Shown: positions 58,244 to 64,000 of the stretch, one piece after another
How the letters are laid out: each line of letters starts with the position of its first letter
Numbering within the stretch: the first letter of the stretch is position 1
Source of the DNA: UBA11490 sp045635805
GTDB taxonomy: Bacteria; Bacillota; Clostridia; Christensenellales; UBA1242
NCBI GenBank assembly: GCA_045635805.1
Contig: JAZTWI010000001.1
Coordinates: 186,001 to 250,000 of the forward strand
DNA: 64,000 nt
Direction of reading: 5' to 3'
Notes under the pieces: generated by a model
What the model saw: the letters and a program-made list of their open reading frames with translations, nothing else
Databases searched by the model: none
Told to the model about the DNA's origin: nothing
Translations under genes and position numbers: made by a program

Positions 58244-58585
58244 ATGACACTTATTGAAGCATTAGAGAGAGAAAATCTTAAACCAGAAATTCCTGAATTT
58301 AATGTTGGCGATACTGTTAGAGTTCATAACAAAATCGTTGAGGGTACTAGAGAGAGAATCCAAGTATTCGAAGGTATTGTTATTGCTAGAAAGAATTCTA
58401 GTGTAAGAGAAACTTTCACAGTTAGAAGAGTATCTTTTGGTATAGGCGTTGAAAAGACTTTCCCACTTCATTCTCCAAGAATCCCTAAGATTGAGATTGT
58501 TAAGAAGCGTAGAGTAAGAAGACCTAAACTATACTACTTAAAACATTTTTCTGCTAAAGCTGCTAAGATTAAAGAGAAGAGATAA
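58244..58585 (+). CDS. rplS: Ribosomal protein bL19
   Basis: 113 residues: PEFNVGDTVRVHNKIVEG, RIQVFEGIVIARKNSS, ETFTVRRVSFGIGVEKTFPLHSP and RRVRRPKLYYL are the bL19 signature. Usually directly behind trmD; here three genes intervene and it has its own promoter and GGGAGG ribosome site. Confidence 0.96.
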   Translation: MTLIEALERENLKPEIPEFNVGDTVRVHNKIVEGTRERIQVFEGIVIARKNSSVRETFTVRRVSFGIGVEKTFPLHSPRIPKIEIVKKRRVRRPKLYYLKHFSAKAAKIKEKR

Positions 58586-58591
58586 TAATAT

Positions 58592-58622
58592 AAAAAAGAT
58601 AGATTTAATTCTATCTTTTTTT
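58592..58622 (+). terminator. Terminator of rplS
   Basis: AAAAAAGATAGA-TTTAAT-TCTATCTTTTTT. Confidence 0.9.
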
Positions 58623-58661
58623 GTTTTTATAGTACTACGCAAAGTATTATTCATACAAAAT

Positions 58662-58688
58662 AAAAACACCTAAATATAGGTGTTTTTT
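58662..58688. terminator. Second, bidirectional terminator
   Basis: AAAAACACCTA/TATAGGTGTTTTT; serves the convergent gene on the minus strand. Confidence 0.8.
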
Positions 58689-59139
58689 ATTTGTAATAAT
58701 CTGCCATTTCTTCGTGTAATTTTTCATTTACTAATGTCATTGTTTGTAGCCAATCTGGATTATATTCTTCACTAGGAATAGCGTATTCTTTAATCTCTGT
58801 ATAAGAGTTGTCGTATCCGTGTGGTGGATAAAATCCTTTTCCAGCATACTTTTTAAGGATGCTAGTAGGTATACGATAAGTACATAGATAAACTTTACTT
58901 CTTTTTAATTCATTGAATATGTCCTGAGTGTCTTTTTTGCTATCTATGAAGTGTACATATCTTACACCTTCTACATATTTATGAGTGTTTCTTCTGGAGT
59001 CCTGTTCCCATGTAGAGCCAATGCCACTAATATCGCCAGTTTCTATTGCTTTTCTTTCTCTTTCTGAGACAAATCTATATACTGTTTTTAGTTTGTCTTC
59101 TGTTAGATGCTTTTTGATTTTTTCAAATATTCCAGCCAT
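58687..59139 (-). CDS. Unknown soluble protein
   Basis: 150 residues, not recognised with confidence. It has YRFVSERERKAIETGDISGIGS near the N-terminus, THKYVEGVRYVHF in the middle and GYDNSYTEIKEYAIPSEEY near the end. The Arg at the start, the YVHF centre and late Glu loosely recall small ADP-ribosyltransferase-like proteins, but I cannot show catalytic residues. Ribosome site GGAGA. Monocistronic. Confidence 0.6.
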   Translation of the reverse strand: MAGIFEKIKKHLTEDKLKTVYRFVSERERKAIETGDISGIGSTWEQDSRRNTHKYVEGVRYVHFIDSKKDTQDIFNELKRSKVYLCTYRIPTSILKKYAGKGFYPPHGYDNSYTEIKEYAIPSEEYNPDWLQTMTLVNEKLHEEMADYYK

Positions 59140-59294
59140 AGTTTGTCTCCTTTTCTTTTAAAAGTATACATTATTATTTATACTTTTTCAAGGGTAAAAC
59201 GATAAATTTTATTTACCACGGGGCTTTTATAATTATACTTAAAATTTTCTTTGTGATATAATCTTAAATGTAGTTAAGACAAATGGAGAATTTT

Positions 59295-60092
59295 ATGGAA
59301 AATATATATACTAAAGAAATTAATTTTTTAAAGAAATTATTACCAACAGCGTATAAGAAAATTATCAAAGGAAAACCATTCAGCGTGGAAGTTAAGAAGG
59401 GAGATATATTTAATTGTGATTTAGTTACAGACAAAGATTTAGCAATTGAGAAATATATCAAATCAAAAATCAATGAAGCTTTCCCAGGAGACAAAATCAT
59501 TGCAGAAGAGTTCTCTGCTAAAGAGAAATGTATAGGCAGGTCTTGGATTCTTGACCCTATTGATGGTACTATTAATTTTGCGCATAAGATTGCAATGTGG
59601 GGAATTCAATCAGCATTTACAGTAGATGGTGTGTGTAAGTTCTCTGTTATATACATTCCTGCACTTAATGAATTATATGTAGCAGATGAGCAGGGACTTA
59701 CAATCAATAATAAAAAGTTCACTGTAAATAAAGATACTAAGGTTATAGAAGCGGTACTATCTGTGTCTTCATTTGAGATTAAGAATAAACCTGTATGCGA
59801 ATTACAACAACAACTATATTTAGCGCTTTCTCATAAAGTATCACAGGTAAAGCAATTAGGCTCTAGTTCTTATGAGTATACTCAAGTAGCTAGTGGTAGA
59901 AATAATTGTTACGTAATATTCACTAATAATATCTGGGACTATTTACCTGGTATGTTTGTATGTAAACAGGCAGGTTGTGCTATTTATGAGACAGTATATA
60001 AGGGTAAACAAATGTGTATTGTTGCAAATAACGAAGAGATATTGGAATTTGTAAAAAAGACCTATCTATCACTTGCAAAGAAATTAAAGTAG
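59295..60092 (+). CDS. Inositol monophosphatase family protein
   Basis: 265 residues. Metal site: IIAEEFS (Glu), WILDPIDGTINFAH (DPxDGT, about 93-106) and, late, IWDYLPGMFVCKQAGC (the WDxxxG motif). Lithium-sensitive phosphatase fold acting on inositol phosphate or related sugar phosphates; some relatives aid rRNA maturation (SuhB). ATG 59295 follows GGAG. It is 18 nt ahead of malQ. Confidence 0.85.
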   Translation: MENIYTKEINFLKKLLPTAYKKIIKGKPFSVEVKKGDIFNCDLVTDKDLAIEKYIKSKINEAFPGDKIIAEEFSAKEKCIGRSWILDPIDGTINFAHKIAMWGIQSAFTVDGVCKFSVIYIPALNELYVADEQGLTINNKKFTVNKDTKVIEAVLSVSSFEIKNKPVCELQQQLYLALSHKVSQVKQLGSSSYEYTQVASGRNNCYVIFTNNIWDYLPGMFVCKQAGCAIYETVYKGKQMCIVANNEEILEFVKKTYLSLAKKLK

Positions 60093-60110
60093 TTAAATTT
60101 AGGTGAGAGT

Positions 60111-61565
60111 ATGAAGAAGCAATTAGGGGTACTTTGTCATGTTAGTTCTCTTCCAAATCCGTACGGGATTGGGGATTTTGGCAAGTGCTGTTATGACTTT
60201 ATTGATTTTTTGAGTGAAAATAATATTAATATATGGCAAATTCTACCACTCAGTAATACTAATGAACATAATTGTCCATATGGTGCAACTAGTTCGCTTA
60301 CTTTTGACGAGCAGTATATTAGTCCTGATTACCTTGTGTCTTTGGGGTTAGTTGAAAAGGAAGAATTATCAAAACTCAAGAAACTAAAAAATACTAAAAG
60401 AGTTAAATTTGATATAATTAAGCCTGAGAAAATGCGTCTACTAGAAATGGCATATAATAATGCTAAAAAGCCACTTCTAGATAAAGTATATGCCTTTGCT
60501 AGTGAACACACTGAATTTTTTGATTATGGTTATTATAGAGCATTACAAAATGTATTTAATGTAAAAGATTGGCACTTGGTACCACAGAAACTTTGGAAGA
60601 AAAATTCTAAGGAATATAGGTCTTTTGTAAAAGAAAATGAGAAAGTAATATATCTATATATATTTTGTCAGTATATACTATATGATGAGTGGCAAGGTGT
60701 AAGGGAATATGCTAAGTCTCATAATGTACAGATACTAGGAGATATGCCTATATACCCAGATAAAATATCTCTAGATGTACTTTTCAACCTAGATAAATTT
60801 AAACTAGACAAAGACTATTTGCCTAGGGTTACAGGTGGTGTTCCACCAGATGATTTCTCAGAAGTGATGCAGAATTGGGGTACTTGTATCTATGATTGGA
60901 ATAAATTAAAAGAAGAAGATTATTCCTGGATTATTAAAAAGATTTCTACTTTGCAATCATACTACGACCTTGTTAGAATTGACCATTTTGCTGGGTTTGT
61001 TGAACACTATGAAATTGATAACTCCGATTTATCTAAAAATGTTTGGGTAAAGGGTGGTGGAGAAGATTTATTTGATGTTATTAAAGATAAATGTGACATT
61101 GAAAGATTGGTTATAGAAGACCTAGGAATTGTAAAACCAGAACACAAGAAAATAAGAAGTAAATATAACTTGTGTGGTATGGCAGTTATGCAGTTTGCCT
61201 TCAAAAGGCCTAATCACGAGTATTTACCAGAAAATGTTAAGAAAAACACCTTATATTATCTAGGAACCCACGACAATAATACATATCTTGGTTACTTGAG
61301 AAAATTAAAAAGAGAACAGAAAAATAAAGTGTATGAGTATCTTTCTTTACCTAAGATGAGTAATAAAGAATTGATGATTGCTAGTATTAAGAAAATGCTA
61401 AGCAGTAAGTGCAGGGCAGTTGTACTACAAATGCAAGATTATTTACTGCAAAATGAGAAATATAAGATGAATACTCCTGGAAAGGCTGAAGGTAGCTGGG
61501 AGTATAGGGTGCCTATTAACTATGAGGGTACCTTTAAGAAAAATCTTGATAGGTTCTTAAATTAA
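60111..61565 (+). CDS. malQ: 4-alpha-glucanotransferase
   Basis: 484 residues of glycoside hydrolase family 77: GVLCHVSSLPNPYGIGDFG at the start, WQILPLSNT, LGDMPIYP, VRIDHFAGF (catalytic Asp), VIEDLGIV (catalytic Glu), YLGTHDNNTYLGYL (transition-state His/Asp). Rearranges alpha-1,4 glucans, probably in glycogen or maltodextrin use. The acceptor-region motif is CPYGATSSLTFDEQYI, a variation on SPYQ.FSAFA.NP. Co-transcribed with the phosphatase. Confidence 0.93.
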   Translation: MKKQLGVLCHVSSLPNPYGIGDFGKCCYDFIDFLSENNINIWQILPLSNTNEHNCPYGATSSLTFDEQYISPDYLVSLGLVEKEELSKLKKLKNTKRVKFDIIKPEKMRLLEMAYNNAKKPLLDKVYAFASEHTEFFDYGYYRALQNVFNVKDWHLVPQKLWKKNSKEYRSFVKENEKVIYLYIFCQYILYDEWQGVREYAKSHNVQILGDMPIYPDKISLDVLFNLDKFKLDKDYLPRVTGGVPPDDFSEVMQNWGTCIYDWNKLKEEDYSWIIKKISTLQSYYDLVRIDHFAGFVEHYEIDNSDLSKNVWVKGGGEDLFDVIKDKCDIERLVIEDLGIVKPEHKKIRSKYNLCGMAVMQFAFKRPNHEYLPENVKKNTLYYLGTHDNNTYLGYLRKLKREQKNKVYEYLSLPKMSNKELMIASIKKMLSSKCRAVVLQMQDYLLQNEKYKMNTPGKAEGSWEYRVPINYEGTFKKNLDRFLN

Positions 61566-61572
61566 TAGAAAT

Positions 61573-61599
61573 AAGAGAGTTTTTGACTCTCTTTTTTTA
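61573..61599 (+). terminator. Terminator of malQ
   Basis: AAGAGAGT-TTTTG-ACTCTCTTT with T-run. Confidence 0.85.
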
Positions 61600-61630
61600 T
61601 AAATAATATTTATAAATTTTCAAATGCATA

Positions 61631-61659
61631 TTGAAATCGCTTTTTCGATATGGTAGAAT
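61631..61659 (+). promoter_or_regulatory. Promoter of RNase R-like gene
   Basis: TTGAAA, 17-bp spacer, TAGAAT, 27 nt before the ATG. Confidence 0.65.
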
Positions 61660-61685
61660 AAGAAAAAGCAAAGGGGTATGGGATT

Positions 61686-63689
61686 ATGGCAGAAAAGAAA
61701 AATGGAGCAGTTAATAATAAACTTATAGGAAGAGTAATTATCCAAGGGGATAGATACTTTTTTGAGTCTAAAGATTCTTGTGTTTATGATATTAAGCAGG
61801 ATGAAATTGCTAAAAGACTAGCGTATTCAGGTGAAATTTGTATTTTTGAATTAGATAAAGCACCTAAATTATCTGCTAGTATTACAGGTAGAATTACCGA
61901 TATTATGGGTAAGGAAGGCGACCCTATTCCAGAAGGCCTTGCCATTGCGACCATTTATAATCTTACACACCCATTTAATACAAACGCTGTACAACAGGCA
62001 GAGAGAATGCCTGACGAAGTAACAGAAGAACAGTGGAAGGGATATCGAGACCTAAGACATATTGACTTTGTTACTATCGACCCAGATACTGCTAAAGACT
62101 TTGATGATGCAGTACACGCTGAGAGAAACGAAGATGGCTCTTATACCTTAAGAGTTGCTATCGCTAACGTTGCTAATTATATAGAAGATGGAAGTCCACT
62201 ATACTACGAGATTTATGGCAGGGGCACTAGTGCGTATCTTGGTAATACAGTATACCCAATGCTACCTGAGAAGATATCTAATGTACTATGTTCTTTAAAT
62301 GAAAAAACAGATAGAGTTGTTATGTGTACAACTGCTAGAATTGCACCAGATGGTAGGATTTTGGAATACTCTTTGGAGCCAGCAGTTATTCATAGCAGAC
62401 ACAGACTTACATATAAGGAAGCAGACTTTATTAGATTCGGTCATTGTGACACAGTAGAAGACCAGAGCAGATTTGCAGGTCTTGCTGCTAGAACTGCTAA
62501 GGTTAAACCATCAATTGATGCATTATTTGAAGTATCAGATATCCTAACTAGACAGAGAAAGGAAAGGGGCGCTCTAGATGTAACATCATTTAAGCCACAC
62601 TTTGTACTAGATAAAACAGGAACATCTGTTGTAGATGTTGAAGAAGAACAGGCTGAGAAGTCTACTAAAGTTATCGAGTCTACAGCAATTCTTACTAATG
62701 AGATTAGTGGTGAGATTGCTAAAAGACTAGGTATTCCTACAATGTATCGTAATCACTCATTACCAGATGAGATGTCTGCAGCCATTCTTAGTGAAAGACT
62801 AGCAGGATTTGGTCTAGGTCTTCCGCATACTCCATCTGGAGAATCTTACTTAAGATTACTCAGGTCTGTTAAAGGTAAAAATATAGAAGAACCTGTAACA
62901 TCACTTGTACTTAAATCATTTAAAGAAGCATACTATTCAGCTGAGAACGATGGTCACTTTGGTCTAGGTATCAAGGCAGACGAGTTCTATGATAGCTTTA
63001 TGGAAGGCAGGGGAGAATTTGGTTCTAAGAAAGTTGCAAACGATGCTAGAATGAGATACTTCAAAGAAACAGGTAGTTATAATGGTCTAAAATTTACAGG
63101 AGACCTATCTCACACTGCATATGCTTATTCTACATCTCCTATTAGAAACGCACCTAGTTACATTATTCAATCACAATTACTTGATTATATTATGACAGGA
63201 AATGTTAAATATAATCGTTCAACAATTGCTGCATTTGCTGATAGATTCAGTGAAGCTGAGAGAAATGCTGCTGCAGCAGAAAAAGACTATAATGCATTAC
63301 TTGGTTCAATCTGGGCTAAAGAGCACTTAGGAGAATCTTTTGCAGGAAGGATTGTTAATTTCTATCCAGATGGAATGTTAATTAAGACCGATGAACCTAA
63401 GAATATTTCAATTACAGTACCATATGAAGAAGTAAGGTCAGTTAGACTAAATCAATCAATGATAGACAGTATGCTTATTAAATGTGGTATGAGAAGAAAG
63501 ACACAACACAAAGGTCAAGCACCTAAGAAATCTCATAAGAATAAGTGTCCATTGCAATTAGGTGATACACTTGAAGATTTGATGATTTATGCTGCTACAA
63601 CTAAACCACCTAGAATATTTGCTACAGAAGACCATGAGAAGTATATTCAAAGGGCACAAGAGAACGAAAACGGAAGGGGTATTCAATAG
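61686..63689 (+). CDS. RNB-domain exoribonuclease (RNase R/II family)
   Basis: 667 residues. An N-terminal OB/cold-shock-like part (about 10-95) is followed by the RNB catalytic domain, beginning HIDFVTIDPDTAKDFDDAV (catalytic Asp residues, about 129-148) and going through RGTSAYLGNTVYPMLPEKISN to YAYSTSPIRNAPSYIIQSQLL. A reduced S1-like domain (AGRIVNFYPDGMLI) and a basic Lys/His-rich region follow. It degrades RNA 3' to 5'. It is shorter than typical RNase R (about 750 or more), with the second cold-shock domain apparently missing. Confidence 0.85.
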   Translation: MAEKKNGAVNNKLIGRVIIQGDRYFFESKDSCVYDIKQDEIAKRLAYSGEICIFELDKAPKLSASITGRITDIMGKEGDPIPEGLAIATIYNLTHPFNTNAVQQAERMPDEVTEEQWKGYRDLRHIDFVTIDPDTAKDFDDAVHAERNEDGSYTLRVAIANVANYIEDGSPLYYEIYGRGTSAYLGNTVYPMLPEKISNVLCSLNEKTDRVVMCTTARIAPDGRILEYSLEPAVIHSRHRLTYKEADFIRFGHCDTVEDQSRFAGLAARTAKVKPSIDALFEVSDILTRQRKERGALDVTSFKPHFVLDKTGTSVVDVEEEQAEKSTKVIESTAILTNEISGEIAKRLGIPTMYRNHSLPDEMSAAILSERLAGFGLGLPHTPSGESYLRLLRSVKGKNIEEPVTSLVLKSFKEAYYSAENDGHFGLGIKADEFYDSFMEGRGEFGSKKVANDARMRYFKETGSYNGLKFTGDLSHTAYAYSTSPIRNAPSYIIQSQLLDYIMTGNVKYNRSTIAAFADRFSEAERNAAAAEKDYNALLGSIWAKEHLGESFAGRIVNFYPDGMLIKTDEPKNISITVPYEEVRSVRLNQSMIDSMLIKCGMRRKTQHKGQAPKKSHKNKCPLQLGDTLEDLMIYAATTKPPRIFATEDHEKYIQRAQENENGRGIQ

Positions 63690-63704
63690 AATATCTCTTT
63701 TTTT
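63676..63704 (+). terminator. Terminator overlapping stop of RNase R-like gene
   Basis: GGGGTATTC-AATA-GAATATCTC (two wobbles) followed by seven T residues; the stop codon is in the hairpin. Confidence 0.65.
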
Positions 63705-63718
63705 ATTTTTGTACAAAA

Positions 63719-63801
63719 TTCGACTTTTTTCGACAAAAAATGTAAAATTTTGCCCTTATTTGGTAAAAGCAATTTACAATTTTGCATCATTTTGATATAC
63801 T
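63719..63801 (+). promoter_or_regulatory. Tandem Spo0A boxes and promoter of rho-like gene
   Basis: TTCGACTTTT (63719-63728) and the exact box TTCGACAAAA (63729-63738) in tandem. They coincide with a possible promoter TTCGAC-N18-TAAAAT (63743-63748). A better one, TTTACA-N17-TATACT, lies at 63773-63801. Confidence 0.55.
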
Positions 63802-63836
63802 AAAATCGCTTTATATGAGAAGTGGGTAGGTTAAAA

Positions 63837-64000
63837 ATGAACGAATTTAGTATCGAACAGATAGAAAAATTAAGAATTCATGAATTAAGAGACTATGCTA
63901 GAACGGTTGGTGTTTCTAGTCCAACAACATTAAAGAAAGACGAACTCATCACTAAAATTAGTGAAGTTTTTGCTAGTAAAAATATTGCACCTGAGAAGTC
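63837..64000 (+). CDS. rho: Rho termination factor-like protein (N-terminal fragment, cut by window edge)
   Basis: Only the first 54 residues are in the window. LRIHELRDYARTVGVSSPTTLKKDELITKI is a Rho N-terminal SAP-like domain. Most likely this is the start of transcription termination factor Rho, but other proteins carry this domain. ATG 63837 is 7 nt after a GTGGGTAGG stretch. Behind tandem Spo0A-type boxes. Confidence 0.6.
   Translation, partial: MNEFSIEQIEKLRIHELRDYARTVGVSSPTTLKKDELITKISEVFASKNIAPEK

Noticed and set aside
1..64000. CRISPR array, prophage or insertion sequence
   Set aside because: I found no regularly spaced repeats, no transposase or integrase gene, and no phage structural genes.

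Overview
The window is a 64 kb piece of chromosome from a low-GC, endospore-forming member of the Firmicutes, most probably an uncultured anaerobic clostridium. The evidence is the set of sporulation and germination genes (spmA/spmB, a SipL-like DUF3794-LysM protein, spoIIR, sleB, ypeB, ylbJ), clostridial family proteins (DUF4364, TSCPD, Veg, RicT), a PerR-rubrerythrin oxidative-stress pair, Pta-AckA acetate fermentation, and the classic Gram-positive plsX-rnc-smc-ftsY-ylxM-ffh-rpsP-trmD order. I see no plasmid, phage structural module, insertion sequence or CRISPR array. The species call is inference.

Layout. 1-6068: spmAB, veg, then a Bacillus-like block holB-ricT-trmN6-rsmI followed by a membrane-anchored lytic transglycosylase-like gene. 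6135-9600: tRNA-Ser(CGA), then an accessory-looking stretch (hairpin-rich non-coding DNA, SGNH hydrolase, phospholipase C-like protein, two unknowns). 9676-13887: sporulation island with sipL and a compact spoIIR-sleB-ypeB operon behind a Spo0A-type box. 13995-21484: Ca2+/Na+ antiporter, pyruvate kinase, a MarR regulator with a dyad operator leading into cysS, an RsmC-like methylase and a 763-residue lipoprotein. 21566-28124: perR-rbr, a DEDDh exonuclease, unknown proteins, a second giant lipoprotein, a deaminase and a radical SAM protein. 28154-29446: an orphan gene of atypical composition, a strongly structured tRNA-like element and tRNA-Arg(ACG). 29571-34373: small and large membrane proteins and an SsuABC-type ABC transporter. 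34578-44768: valS, DUF4364/TSCPD pair, ylbJ, patatin (ylbK), tmcAL (ylbM), pta-ackA. 44844-58585: rpmF, two glycine-rich hydrophobic unknown proteins, then a lipid/RNA/SRP/ribosome supercluster ending at rplS. 58687-64000: an unknown protein, an inositol-phosphatase-like protein with malQ, an RNase R-like enzyme, and the start of a rho-like gene cut by the window edge.

The most striking whole-window signal is not a gene. Reading through every ATC trinucleotide, I found no GATC at all in 64 kb (about 200 expected from composition), while CTAG, which has identical base composition and is normally rare in bacteria, is about 2.5-fold more common than expected. Aspartate is written GAC instead of GAT when the next codon starts with C, which shows selection at synonymous sites and points to a GATC-specific restriction or DNA-processing activity. 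The stretches next to the two tRNA genes keep the GATC absence but lose the CTAG excess, which marks them as probable newer arrivals.
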